Below are positions 53,732-63,072 of a stretch of DNA of 64,000 bases, piece by piece (the first letter of the stretch is position 1; every line of letters starts with the position of its first letter). The position numbers and the translations under genes were made by a program. The notes under the pieces were generated by a model. That model made no database searches. It was not told the DNA's origin and was given only the letters and a program-made list of their open reading frames with translations. The DNA comes from Bacillus sp. Xin1. GTDB taxonomy: Bacteria > Bacillota > Bacilli > Bacillales > Bacillaceae_G. The stretch covers positions 248,001 to 312,000 of the forward strand of contig NZ_JABUAE010000002.1 in the NCBI RefSeq assembly GCF_013314535.1, given 5' to 3'.

Positions 53732-54262
53732 TTATGCAATCCCGATATACTTTAAAGTTTTTGATGGGGTGCTATGATCAAAAAAGTGTTGTAAAAATGC
53801 AATATCAACACCCGATTTGTATGCACAATATCCCCAAGTTTTACGAAGTGTATGTGAGCTAATCCCTTCTAAACCAACTTCTTTTGCAGCTTTGTTTAAA
53901 ATATACCATGCATGCTGTCTTGTAATGGATTTTGTTCCTTTTTGTGATTTCAATAAAGGTTCATTTCGTTTCCACGTTTTACGTTCTCTCATATAATCTT
54001 CGATTGCATGTTGTAAGTCTTCATTTACAGCAAACCATTTATGTTTTTTTACTTTTTCATTGTAAAATAAAATGGAGTGACGAACATTTTCATTTTCATC
54101 GATAACATCACCGACTTTTAATTGTAAAATCTCACTTACTTTTAGACCGGAATTTACAGCTAATACGAATAGTAAGCCATCACGTTTCGAAGATTGTAAG
54201 AGTATATTTTTGATTTTTTCTAATTGTTTTTCATTTTGAATAGGTTGTCCTGCTTGTTTCAT
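53732..54262 (-). CDS. small tyrosine recombinase with altered active site
   Basis: 176 residues from the ATG at 54262, after AGAGGAGAG. It is a catalytic domain with only a stub of an arm or core-binding domain. HTLRKTWG (H-x-x-R) near 145 and the C-terminal HSTPSKTLKYIGI with the nucleophile Tyr are present. The box I segment reads SGLKVSEILQLK, so Lys stands where the first catalytic Arg is expected. No att-like direct repeats or phage genes flank it. May be a weak or inactive recombinase, or a domesticated regulator. Confidence 0.8.
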   Translation of the reverse strand: MKQAGQPIQNEKQLEKIKNILLQSSKRDGLLFVLAVNSGLKVSEILQLKVGDVIDENENVRHSILFYNEKVKKHKWFAVNEDLQHAIEDYMRERKTWKRNEPLLKSQKGTKSITRQHAWYILNKAAKEVGLEGISSHTLRKTWGYCAYKSGVDIAFLQHFFDHSTPSKTLKYIGIA

Positions 54263-54370
54263 TTCACGCACTCTCCTCTTTATATGTGTGTAAAGGAAAG
54301 GATTAACTTGGTTACTACTATAAAGGGAGAGTGTGAATTTCATGTGAACTCCTCGTGAAATTAAGACAAA

Positions 54371-56176
54371 TTATTTGACTTCTTTTACTTTTTGTAAATC
54401 AAAATAAAAAACGACGCTATCATCGGTATTGTATACGCCGTATTCAGCATGATGAAGTTCTAATATGTTTCTGACAATGGATAGGCCAAGTCCAGTTCCT
54501 CCAGTATGACGACTACGGGAAGCGTCTAAACGATAGAAGCGATCCCAGATTTTTTGTAAACTTTCATCTGGAATTGGGTTACCCGTGTTTTCAATTTCTA
54601 CTTTAACTTTTTCTTCATTTTCGATGACACGAATAAAAATTTCTTTGCCATCAGGTGTATAGCGAATTGCGTTGCTAAGTAAATTCACAACAACTTGCTC
54701 AACACGATTGCGATTCGCTTCAACATATATAGAAGGGTTTGCATTGATTTCTACTTGTAATTGTTTCTCTTCCATACTAAATAATAGCTTCGTATACACT
54801 TGTTGAACGAGTTCACCAAGTGAAAAAGTATTCATTTCTAGTTTATATGTGCCCGATTCTAGTTTGGCTAATTCTAGCATCTCAACAATGAGTCGGTTCA
54901 TGTTTTCTGTTTCTTCTAAAATAACATCGGTATAGTAAGTAGTATCTTTGCTCACGCCATCTTTAATCCCCTCTGCAAAGCTTCTAATCACACTCAGTGG
55001 TGTTTTTAATTCATGAGATACACCAGAAATAAATTCCTTTCTCGTTTTTTCTAATTGACGTTCTCGTTCGATATCTTGTTGTAATTTTGTATTTGCGACG
55101 TTTAATCGATCTATTCGGTCTTTTAAGTTTACTGATAATGTATTAATGCTGCTAGACAAACCGCCAATTTCATCATCTGCTGAAACAGGTAATTTTTCAG
55201 TGAAATCAAAATTAGCCATTTTTTTTGTAACACGATTCATTTTAATAAGCGGTTTAACAATGATTTTTGAATAATAAAAGGAAAATAAAATAATAACAAG
55301 AAATACGATAATTAAGGCATAAACGTAATAATCTTTTAAAACGAGCATTGCTTCATTAACGGGCTGTAGGGAAGTCATTGCGAAAGCAAATTCTTTAATT
55401 TCTCCTTTTTCAATAACTGGTTGTACAAAAATTTGACTTTTGACTTCATCGTCTCCACCTATTTGGTAAGTAGTTAATTTATTTGAATTTGTTTTACCAA
55501 GTATGACAGACAATTCCCAATGCTGAACGCCTTGTAAAGTTTCCAAATTATTCGCAAGGCGAATGTCATTTTTTGAAGGTAGGTGTATTTTAGATACAGT
55601 ACCTTGAAATTTATGAATACCAAGTTTTGTATACCTGTTTCTTTTTAAGTCGCCCCAATCGATATTAAATAATTTAAAGTCAGAAATGATATTATCATTT
55701 TGCCATGAATTATAGCGATTTGTTAGTGTAACAGGAATAATCACATTTTTCTTTAAAATGCCTTCTATGAGAAGAACATCATTCACTTTTAACTGTAGAT
55801 TCATAAATTTCGTGTATTCATCGTTTGTTAAAATGTTGTTGAGTGGAATTGAATAGGTTTTATTTGCTTCATCTACAATTTCAATATAGTAATTATTTTC
55901 ATCTTTTATAATTCCATATGGATCTAATAAAACGACATCAGCGTTTGTTTTCTCATGAAATTCTTGTTTGAGTTTTCTTATTTCCTCAAATGTCTTGTCA
56001 CCCTTTTCGTAACTGGATAAAAACTTTTCAAAAGCAGTTTGAACGGTTTGAACTTTTTTGTTGATGTAAAATTTTTCTAAAAATAATGATTGTCCTAGAA
56101 AAAAAAGGAGGAAGGTAACCGTAAATAATGTTGATGTTAATAAAAATAGTTTAAAGACAATACTTCTTTTTTTCAC
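54371..56176 (-). CDS. membrane sensor histidine kinase (orphan)
   Basis: 601 residues. Membrane helix about 8-30, a large extracytoplasmic sensor of about 240 residues, second helix near 280-302, HAMP domain about 303-355, HisKA with FISGVSHELKTPLSVIRSF (His near 390), HATPase with NRVEQVVVNLLSNAIRYTP and GTGLGLSIVRNI. Signal unknown. No response-regulator gene is adjacent on either side. Confidence 0.9.
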   Translation of the reverse strand: MKKRSIVFKLFLLTSTLFTVTFLLFFLGQSLFLEKFYINKKVQTVQTAFEKFLSSYEKGDKTFEEIRKLKQEFHEKTNADVVLLDPYGIIKDENNYYIEIVDEANKTYSIPLNNILTNDEYTKFMNLQLKVNDVLLIEGILKKNVIIPVTLTNRYNSWQNDNIISDFKLFNIDWGDLKRNRYTKLGIHKFQGTVSKIHLPSKNDIRLANNLETLQGVQHWELSVILGKTNSNKLTTYQIGGDDEVKSQIFVQPVIEKGEIKEFAFAMTSLQPVNEAMLVLKDYYVYALIIVFLVIILFSFYYSKIIVKPLIKMNRVTKKMANFDFTEKLPVSADDEIGGLSSSINTLSVNLKDRIDRLNVANTKLQQDIERERQLEKTRKEFISGVSHELKTPLSVIRSFAEGIKDGVSKDTTYYTDVILEETENMNRLIVEMLELAKLESGTYKLEMNTFSLGELVQQVYTKLLFSMEEKQLQVEINANPSIYVEANRNRVEQVVVNLLSNAIRYTPDGKEIFIRVIENEEKVKVEIENTGNPIPDESLQKIWDRFYRLDASRSRHTGGTGLGLSIVRNILELHHAEYGVYNTDDSVVFYFDLQKVKEVK

Positions 56177-56326
56177 TTCTTCACCTCACAAAAGAGTGCT
56201 CGCATAAATATTTTCTTTATTATAACAAACGATAATAGACAGTAGGGACTGAAAATCTGTCTCTATCTGGAGCAGTTTTTTATAAAAAGTCATATAAAGT
56301 GATTATTTAATTTAGAAATGATAAAA

Positions 56327-56358
56327 AAGAACCTGCCAGACGTATGACAAGTTCTCCT
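56327..56358 (-). terminator. terminator after deoD
   Basis: Minus strand GAACTTGTCA / TGGCAGGTTC imperfect hairpin followed by TTTTTTA. Confidence 0.7.
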
Positions 56359-56363
56359 GTGCA

Positions 56364-57071
56364 TTATTGTTGGATTGCAGCATCTAAAGCGATTTCAATC
56401 ATTTCGTTGAATGTAGTTTGACGTTCTTCAGATGTTGTTTCTTCTCCAGTGAAAATGTGATCACTTACTGTTAATACAGATAATGCATTTACACCGTATT
56501 TCGCTGCTAATGTATAAAGTGCAGTTGTTTCCATTTCTACAGCTAATACACCGTATTCACCAAGTTTTTTCACCATATCCATGCTCTCACGGTAGAACAC
56601 ATCGGCTGTTAAAACATTACCAACACGAACGTGTAATCCCTTTTCTGTTCCAGCATCATATGCTTTCTTTAAAAGATCAAAGTTTGCCGATGGTGCAAAG
56701 TCAAATCCAGGGAATGTTAAACGGTTCATGTTAGAGTCTGTACAAGCCGTCATTGCGATAATTACGTCACGCACTTTTACATCTTTTTGAATCGCTCCAC
56801 ATGTACCTACGCGAATTAAATTTTTCACTCCATAGCTTTGGATTAATTCGTTAACATAAATAGAGATAGATGGAACACCCATGCCTGTCCCTTGAACAGA
56901 GACACGCTTTCCTTTATAAGTTCCAGTGAATCCTAACATGCCGCGTACGTTGTTATAGCAAGTTACGTCCTCTAAAAATGTTTCTGCAATATATTTCGCA
57001 CGTAGTGGATCGCCAGGTAGTAAAATAGATTCAGCAATTTCACCTTGTTTTGCTTCAATATGAACGCTCAT
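56364..57071 (-). CDS. deoD: purine-nucleoside phosphorylase DeoD
   Basis: Hexameric purine nucleoside phosphorylase for salvage. 235 residues, typical. Phosphate and base-site motifs: [14 protein letters not shown] near 18, [19 protein letters not shown] near 60-75, RVGTCGAI near 86 and [17 protein letters not shown] near 175 (ME motif binding ribose), with VSDHIFTGE near 203 giving the catalytic Asp. Confidence 0.97.
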   Translation of the reverse strand: MSVHIEAKQGEIAESILLPGDPLRAKYIAETFLEDVTCYNNVRGMLGFTGTYKGKRVSVQGTGMGVPSISIYVNELIQSYGVKNLIRVGTCGAIQKDVKVRDVIIAMTACTDSNMNRLTFPGFDFAPSANFDLLKKAYDAGTEKGLHVRVGNVLTADVFYRESMDMVKKLGEYGVLAVEMETTALYTLAAKYGVNALSVLTVSDHIFTGEETTSEERQTTFNEMIEIALDAAIQQ

Positions 57072-57365
57072 AAAAAATCCTCCTTGTTATGTATAGATAT
57101 AAATTAACACCATCTGCATTATACACTAGGAATCCTACCAATTAAAATCTTTTTCTTGTTTGTAGTATATACAAGATACACTGCTTTCAGTAATTCTTTA
57201 TTCGTTTCCCGATTTATGGTTATTTTTTCTTTAAGTGAGAACTTTCCTTTATTTTATAGAGGATTTTTATAGAAAAAATAGAATGAATTTTGTAACAATA
57301 TTCTATTTACAGGCATAGTTGTACGAATTATTTCACGACTTATAAAAAGTATGGCAGGTGATGAT

Positions 57366-58133
57366 TTGAAAAATCTTGTCATTGGACTAGTTGCTTTACT
57401 ACTTATTGTGGCTGGTGGATTCTACATGCAAAAGTTTAAAGGAACAACAGAAACAGCAGGGGACATTCGAGAAGTAGAGTGGGAGATAAAAAATAGAAAA
57501 GGAAATGAAGAAATAGATATTACCTTTCAACTGTTTAATAAGAATAACAATGAGATTCGTGGAGTAAATGATCGTATTCGGGCTATTATTGTAGATGAGC
57601 AGTTCAAGGAAATCCAGCAAATAAACCCTGCATTCGCTGGAAGTGGTTCTTATAAGCTGTCTTTAAACGGAATGAAAGATAAAGGTTATACGATTTTCTT
57701 ATATGAGGATCACGGTAAAACAGAACAGTCCTTTTCTAAGAAAAACTTTGGGGAAGAGGAAAAAGAGAAGAAACAAAAGAATTTAATAGAAGACACAGTG
57801 CTTACAAAAAAAATTGGCGATTACCAAATGTCGCTTTTATTTGGAGCTTTACATCCAAATGAAGCAGCTACATTGACATTTCAATTGCAAATGAAAAAAG
57901 GAGAAAGGGTGAAGTTTAGCTCAGGCACTGGAGAACAGGGGGCACTTTATATAGTCGATGAAAAACGAGAACATTTTTTATATGCAGTCCCTATAAATGA
58001 AGAAGAGCAATTGCAATATCGTATTACCTTCCCAGAAGAAGGAATATATAAAATATGGGGCACATTTTATATAAACGGAAAAAAGTATGAAAAAGAGTTT
58101 ATCCTCCAAGTTCAGAAACGAAAAAGCAGCTAG
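57366..58133 (+). CDS. membrane-anchored hypothetical protein
   Basis: 255 residues from a TTG at 57366, six bases after AGGTG; the ATG at 57351 in the same frame has no ribosome site. N-terminal membrane helix LVIGLVALLLIVAGGF (about 3-18), then two beta-rich extracytoplasmic domains separated by a charged linker near residue 135. The second (IGDYQMSLLFGALHPNEAATLTFQLQM) looks like a YtkA-type or Ig-like fold. No function known. Confidence 0.65.
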   Translation: MKNLVIGLVALLLIVAGGFYMQKFKGTTETAGDIREVEWEIKNRKGNEEIDITFQLFNKNNNEIRGVNDRIRAIIVDEQFKEIQQINPAFAGSGSYKLSLNGMKDKGYTIFLYEDHGKTEQSFSKKNFGEEEKEKKQKNLIEDTVLTKKIGDYQMSLLFGALHPNEAATLTFQLQMKKGERVKFSSGTGEQGALYIVDEKREHFLYAVPINEEEQLQYRITFPEEGIYKIWGTFYINGKKYEKEFILQVQKRKSS

Positions 58134-58154
58134 TGATGCTAGCTGCTTTTTCGT
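58119..58154. terminator. bidirectional terminator
   Basis: AAAAAGCAGCTA / TAGCTGCTTTTT between the convergent hypothetical gene and mprF. Confidence 0.9.
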
Positions 58155-60715
58155 TTTCCTATTAATTTTGTTACAGCAAGCATTGTAATCGGTAAGGAAT
58201 GATTTTTTCGGAATGCTAAATATTTGCCGCTCCACGTAGGCTTATACTTTTCTTTAAAGTGCCGTAAACCACTAAAACTATACGTATAACGAACATTATT
58301 GAAAATGGCTGCAGCGACGCGCTCGGACCAGAAGGATTGTGTAGATAGACCAACATTAGAGAGCGGAGCCATACCGATATTGAAAGAATGATAATCGTTT
58401 TCTTTTGCCCATTGGAATAAATGGATAAAAATCGCATCCATAATTCCACCAGGTGCATCAGGGTAATAGCGCATTAAATCAACAGAAAGTTCACCAGTTT
58501 GGTAAACAGGCATAAAGGTTGTAAATGCGATGATTTTTCCTTCAGCATCAGATAAAGTTGCAATAGGAGCACGATTTATATAGTCACGATCAAAGTATCC
58601 AAGAGAAAAACTTTTTTCTTTTTTTCCTCCAAGCCAAGCATCTGAAACTTTTTTTAATTCCTCATATAACTCGTCTGAAAATGGTGGTTGATGAATGGAA
58701 AATGTATAACCTTCACGCTCAAAACGGTTAAAAGTTGCACGTAATCCAGCACGTTTTTTACCTGATATAGTAAACGTATTTAAATCAACAACAGCCTCTT
58801 CACCAAGTTTAAAGAAGTTATAGCCAAAATCGTGATATAAGCTCATCCATTTGCTTTCAATTTGATAGAAAACACAAATGTATCCGAAGCGATCTGCTTC
58901 AGCTAGAAATTCTTGTAGTACCATGCGGAAAGAAGACGAATCCCCAATTGGATCACCGAGTATAACAAGACGTTTTCCTGTTGTTGAAAATAAGAGAAGT
59001 GCTTTTCCATCACTACTGAAGAAAAATTGTTTATCTCCTAAAAAACCTAAATGGCTTAGTACATTTCCGCCATATTCATCTAAGAAGTTTTGCAAACGTT
59101 TATCGTTTGCTGGTTGCCCAGGAAATACACTACGGTAGCGATTTGCAATAAGGGAACCGATAAGTAAAAAGGTTGGGACAAAGAAAGCTGCTGCAAGTGC
59201 GCTACGTTTTACTTGGGTAATGTTACGAACAACAAAATCTGGTTTAAAAGCTTCTTTTGCTCCAGCAAATAAAATACCTAGGTTTTTGTACAAATATAAT
59301 GTTAGTAGTAAAAATATAAATAATTTGACTACATCAGAGAGCGATACTTCCATTTTCTCACGCACAAATCTTTTACGGAGCATATATAATACGGCAAGTA
59401 CAATTAATAAAATAAAGGTTTCTTCAATATCAATTCCTTTTAATGTGTTAAAGATTGCTGCTCCAATTAAAGAAACAATCGTCATATAGTAAGAGCGTTT
59501 CGTTCCGTAATAAATCCCTCGTGACAGAATAAGAAGAAGGATACCAAAGGTTAAAGATAAACTAAAAGAAAATTGTATGAGATGTTTTGGAGCTAAAATA
59601 TGTAACGCGTGAGCACGGTTTATGCTTGTTGGTAAAATGGTTGATAAGATAACCATTAAGCCAGCAAAAACAGTTAATGCAGCGGATGCCCATGATCCTA
59701 ATTTCCCTAAAAAATCACGTTGCAATGTCCAAATGACACCTGTTGTTTCTAAAGCAGGTGCGATAAATGGCTTATCTTCAATTTTTTTCAGTGCAGCTCC
59801 TGTCATTTCAAAAGCTGCAAAAATTAAACCGAGGCAAAACGGTAAAATATAGTATACAAGGCGGTATAGTAACATAGCGGGTAGTAATACGCCTGTATCG
59901 ATACCGTATTGTCCTAAACCAGTCAAAAAGACAAGATCAAATGAACCAAGACCACCTGGTACAAGACTAACAACGCCAGCTAAAGCCGCAATGACATAAA
60001 CTCCTAAAAACTTCCGAAAATCGATCTCAATTCCAAATAATATTAAAATAACATACATGACGATACCGGCAGATAGCCATTCCACTAAAGAAACAATGGA
60101 GTATAAAACGGTTGGGTTTTTCTCTTCTTCTTGTCCGTCTACGTTTTTTTGTTTTCGATTTTTAAGTTTAGAAAACCCGATATATATCGGTACAAAAAGA
60201 GCAAAGAAGACGAGTACAGGCCATAGCCAAGGTTTTTCATGCAGAATAAAACGTGTATCTAGTATTCCGATAAGACCGAGGAATGAGAGAAGAGCTAATC
60301 CGTTAATAAAGGCGGTTGTCATCCAAGCGATACTTTTGATAAGTTTACCATTCTCTTTTACGTGAGGCCGATATAACATTGTTCGTACGCCCGCTCCAAC
60401 AAGGCCACCAAAGCCGAGAAATCCATTTAAAGTGTTGGCAGTCCATGAAACACGGAAAATCTTTTGAATAGGTACATCTGCTTTTAAATAGCGGAGCATA
60501 ACAAAGTCATAAAAGAACATTGTTGAAACAGCAAATGCACCGAGCGTAATAGCTAAAAAGACTCCTCCAGTTGGAATGTTTTTAATTGTTTCAATTGCTT
60601 CTCGAAATGAAATACCAGACAATTCTTTTCGAGCTTGAAAGAATACAATTGTCAAGACAACAAATGGGAAAATAATTTTTCCAATTTGTAAGAAACGTTT
60701 CCACGAAAACGACAT
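58139..60715 (-). CDS. mprF: lysylphosphatidylglycerol synthase/flippase
   Basis: Transfers lysine from Lys-tRNA to phosphatidylglycerol and flips the product outward, lowering membrane charge and giving resistance to cationic peptides and daptomycin. 858 residues from the ATG at 60715 behind AAGGAGAG; the 20-codon upstream frame lacks a ribosome site. About 14 membrane segments to residue ~510 (flippase), then the DUF2156 synthase domain with FFFSSDGKALLLF, VILGDPIGD, FKLGEEAVVDL, RATFNRFEREGY and DLMRYYPDAPGGIMDAIF. Both domains look intact. Confidence 0.95.
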   Translation of the reverse strand: MSFSWKRFLQIGKIIFPFVVLTIVFFQARKELSGISFREAIETIKNIPTGGVFLAITLGAFAVSTMFFYDFVMLRYLKADVPIQKIFRVSWTANTLNGFLGFGGLVGAGVRTMLYRPHVKENGKLIKSIAWMTTAFINGLALLSFLGLIGILDTRFILHEKPWLWPVLVFFALFVPIYIGFSKLKNRKQKNVDGQEEEKNPTVLYSIVSLVEWLSAGIVMYVILILFGIEIDFRKFLGVYVIAALAGVVSLVPGGLGSFDLVFLTGLGQYGIDTGVLLPAMLLYRLVYYILPFCLGLIFAAFEMTGAALKKIEDKPFIAPALETTGVIWTLQRDFLGKLGSWASAALTVFAGLMVILSTILPTSINRAHALHILAPKHLIQFSFSLSLTFGILLLILSRGIYYGTKRSYYMTIVSLIGAAIFNTLKGIDIEETFILLIVLAVLYMLRKRFVREKMEVSLSDVVKLFIFLLLTLYLYKNLGILFAGAKEAFKPDFVVRNITQVKRSALAAAFFVPTFLLIGSLIANRYRSVFPGQPANDKRLQNFLDEYGGNVLSHLGFLGDKQFFFSSDGKALLLFSTTGKRLVILGDPIGDSSSFRMVLQEFLAEADRFGYICVFYQIESKWMSLYHDFGYNFFKLGEEAVVDLNTFTISGKKRAGLRATFNRFEREGYTFSIHQPPFSDELYEELKKVSDAWLGGKKEKSFSLGYFDRDYINRAPIATLSDAEGKIIAFTTFMPVYQTGELSVDLMRYYPDAPGGIMDAIFIHLFQWAKENDYHSFNIGMAPLSNVGLSTQSFWSERVAAAIFNNVRYTYSFSGLRHFKEKYKPTWSGKYLAFRKNHSLPITMLAVTKLIGKRKSS

Positions 60716-60934
60716 AAATACAACTCTCCTTGCATAAGAAAACTGAGACAATATTCTTATTATGACAAACTTCATGAAAAATAAAAAGATAAATTGCAGG
60801 ATATAAAAGCTATTTTTTATATAAATATGGAAATATCATATATATGTTTGTTAAGAATTAATGATGAATTAAAATTTTGTTTATTCAGAAAAATAAGTTA
60901 AAATAGAACAAAATAAGGAAGAGAGGGAAAGCGG

Positions 60935-61324
60935 ATGGTTATAATAGGTTACGGAGGCTATGAACTAGAAAAAGCACAATCTAATACATCAGAAGATTTC
61001 TTTAATCGATCTGAAGTAACTTATATTTTGAATGAACAAGAAAAAACATTTTCTGTATTATATGTCCGTTATTTTGAAGAAATTTTGCAAGAAATTACTC
61101 CGTTTGAAGGAAATCCAGTTTTTAAAATAGAAGAACAAGACATATATTTACGTGATATCGTTGCTCTAGCTTGCTTTGTTAAAAATAAAGAACTTCGTGG
61201 GCAAAAGCGTGTGTATATTAATGTAATAGAAGATTTCCAAAAATATTTTGATGATAAAACAGTGGTAAAAGTACAAAACATAATGGCTGAGTTACATAAA
61301 AATAAAAAAGTAGAAATAGCGTAA
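60935..61324 (+). CDS. hypothetical protein
   Basis: 129 residues, ATG behind GAAGAGAGGG. Soluble, mixed alpha/beta, with no recognised domain; the C-terminal YFDDKTVVKVQNIMAELHKNKKVEI is helical and basic. It is 23 bases before the ypuI-like gene and probably co-transcribed. Confidence 0.65.
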   Translation: MVIIGYGGYELEKAQSNTSEDFFNRSEVTYILNEQEKTFSVLYVRYFEEILQEITPFEGNPVFKIEEQDIYLRDIVALACFVKNKELRGQKRVYINVIEDFQKYFDDKTVVKVQNIMAELHKNKKVEIA

Positions 61325-61347
61325 AATGGCAAAGGAGAGAAAAGGAT

Positions 61348-61839
61348 ATGTCTAATTCAATGGTTGAAAATCAAACGCATCAAATTTCGGGATTTTTAGA
61401 AGAGGTTATTACTTTAATGACTGATTTTGTAAATTATCATACATTACCTTCTTTATTAGAAGAGTCACCAGAAGGTAATAAGCATTATTATGAAGGTCTA
61501 TTATCGGCATTAAGACGATTACTTGTATTTTGTGAAGAAGGGTTGGATGCGTGCCTTGTTTTATTGAGTAGTCAACCATTTCGAAAAGCGGCTGCTGAGA
61601 AAACATTATATAAAATCTATCATCAAGTAATTGCTGAATTCTTTTCACCAAAGAGTGATCAATGGTATGAAAATAGTCGCTCAGCATATACAGGGAAAAA
61701 TTCCATTGCTTTTCAACAAGTACCACCTCACTCAATTGAAAAAGTAATGCAAGAATTAGAAGGTAAGTTTCAAACAATGCGTGAGGAATTGGAATATTAT
61801 GAAACTGACTATCAAACGAAGATGTTACACAAGTATTAA
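61348..61839 (+). CDS. ypuI: YpuI-like protein (DUF3907)
   Basis: 163 residues behind AAAGGAGAG. Helical protein with SGFLEEVITLMTDFVNYHTLPSL and YYEGLLSALRRLLVFCEEGLD, matching the DUF3907 family of YpuI. In B. subtilis ypuI lies upstream of dacB as it does here. Function unknown. Confidence 0.8.
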   Translation: MSNSMVENQTHQISGFLEEVITLMTDFVNYHTLPSLLEESPEGNKHYYEGLLSALRRLLVFCEEGLDACLVLLSSQPFRKAAAEKTLYKIYHQVIAEFFSPKSDQWYENSRSAYTGKNSIAFQQVPPHSIEKVMQELEGKFQTMREELEYYETDYQTKMLHKY

Positions 61840-61842
61840 AAT

Positions 61843-61967
61843 AAGATTGAAAGAAACCCATTCTTTTTAGATGGAAGAGAGGATCCGGCCGTGGATAGAA
61901 GCGGTCAGATCCTTTTTTAATCCCATGCGATGTGAGAACAAAAGGAGAGAAAGAGTGGAGGATTCTT
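61843..61967 (+). repeat. copy 2 of the structured repeat
   Basis: AGATTGAAAGAAACCCATTC, TTTTTAGATGGAAGAGAGGA, TCCGGCCGTGGATAGAAGCG, GTCAGATCC, T6, CCCATGCGATGTGAGAAC, AAAAGGAGAGAAAGAGTGG. Here GGATC-CGGCCG / CGGTC-A-GATCC plus T6 forms a proper terminator at 61879-61918, probably ending ypuI transcription. Same strand and block order as 50201-50335. Confidence 0.6.
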
Positions 61968-62045
61968 TTGCTGTTTTGTACGGTATATACAATGCGGGAA
62001 CTGAATATAGTTAAAGTGGATAGCATCAAGGAGGTGTCACGTTGT

Positions 62046-62960
62046 ATGAACCAGCAAAGTGTATTTACAGATTACTTTCATGAAGTAGAAAATTGGTGTG
62101 AAAGTGTTCTTCACGTACTAGATAGTCGTGCAACTGAAGTGTATGACGTCCATATGCTTGCCTATAAAATCCAAATGCTATTAGACCGTATGAAAGAAAA
62201 TGAATATGAAACAGATGCTGAATTACTGTATGAGATAAGTGAAGATGTGGAGCACATTCAAAATCATTTACAAGAAGTATTTATGTACGAGAATGAACAA
62301 TATGAATTGTACGAAAGAGAGTATACTGAACGATCTGTTCCGATCGGAGGTCACACGCTCCCGCCGTTACCCTATCCATACAATGCTCTAGAACCATATA
62401 TTTCTCGAGAAATTATGATGCTGCATCATGATAAGCATCATCGTAGTTATGTAGAAGGACTGAATAAAGCAGAAAAAATGATGGAAGAAGCAAGGAAAAC
62501 AAACAAATTTGATTTAATAAAGCATTGGGAAAGGGAAGCGGCTTTTCACGGTTCAGGCCATTATTTACACACGATATTTTGGAATAACATGAAAAAAGAT
62601 GGGGGCGGAAGTCCAAGAGGTGCATTATCTCGACAAATTGAGAAAGATTTTGGAAGCTTTTTACGTTTTCAAAAGCATTTTACAGAAGCTGCATCGAAGG
62701 TAGAAGGATCTGGATGGGCGATTCTTGTGTGGGTACCTCGTTCGGGAAGATTAGAGATTTTACAGAGTACCCTTCATCAATTATTCACACAGTGGGATAC
62801 GATACCGTTACTTGTGCTTGATGTATGGGAACATGCATATTACTTGCAGTACCAAAATCGAAAAGATGAGTACATTAAAAATTGGTGGAATGTTGTAAAT
62901 TGGCCAGATGTGGAAAAGCGATTTGAAAGTGCGAAGCAGCTTGAGTGGACACCGTACTAG
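62046..62960 (+). CDS. sodF: superoxide dismutase, SodF type with N-terminal extension
   Basis: Fe/Mn superoxide dismutase. 304 residues from the ATG at 62046; AAGGAGG lies 12 bases upstream, a long spacing, so the start is less certain. Residues 1-95 form an extra helical domain as in B. subtilis SodF. The SOD part has LPPLPYPYNALEPYI, metal His in MLHHDKHH and FHGSGHYLH, and DVWEHAYYLQY with the Asp and His ligands. Sits between ypuI and dacB. Confidence 0.9.
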   Translation: MNQQSVFTDYFHEVENWCESVLHVLDSRATEVYDVHMLAYKIQMLLDRMKENEYETDAELLYEISEDVEHIQNHLQEVFMYENEQYELYEREYTERSVPIGGHTLPPLPYPYNALEPYISREIMMLHHDKHHRSYVEGLNKAEKMMEEARKTNKFDLIKHWEREAAFHGSGHYLHTIFWNNMKKDGGGSPRGALSRQIEKDFGSFLRFQKHFTEAASKVEGSGWAILVWVPRSGRLEILQSTLHQLFTQWDTIPLLVLDVWEHAYYLQYQNRKDEYIKNWWNVVNWPDVEKRFESAKQLEWTPY

Positions 62961-63008
62961 ACGCATATTTGTGCGTCTTTTTTGCTGGTATAGAATAGAA
63001 TATTTCGT

Positions 63009-63036
63009 TCATATTTTATAGGGCCAAGCATACACT
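63009..63036 (+). promoter_or_regulatory. sigma-E-type promoter of dacB
   Basis: TCATATT (63009-63015), 13-base spacer, CATACACT (63029-63036), a close match to the mother-cell sigma-E consensus and 37 bases before the dacB start. In B. subtilis dacB is transcribed by sigma-E. Confidence 0.75.
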
Positions 63037-63072
63037 TGTACAAAAAGTGCCAAAAGGACGTGGTGGGGGAAT

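Noticed and set aside
53408-54262. Toxin-antitoxin or defence island around the RHH-like gene and recombinase
   Set aside because: The two genes have separate terminators, no toxin-like or nuclease gene is near, and base composition does not differ visibly from the surroundings.
58878-59852. Three plus-strand ORFs of 76-89 residues inside mprF
   Set aside because: They are shadows of the strongly supported minus-strand mprF frame, with lysine/serine-rich low-information sequence and no ribosome sites.
61409-62029. 206-residue minus-strand ORF
   Set aside because: It runs antisense through ypuI and the structured repeat. Composition is that of a shadow frame and there is no ribosome site.
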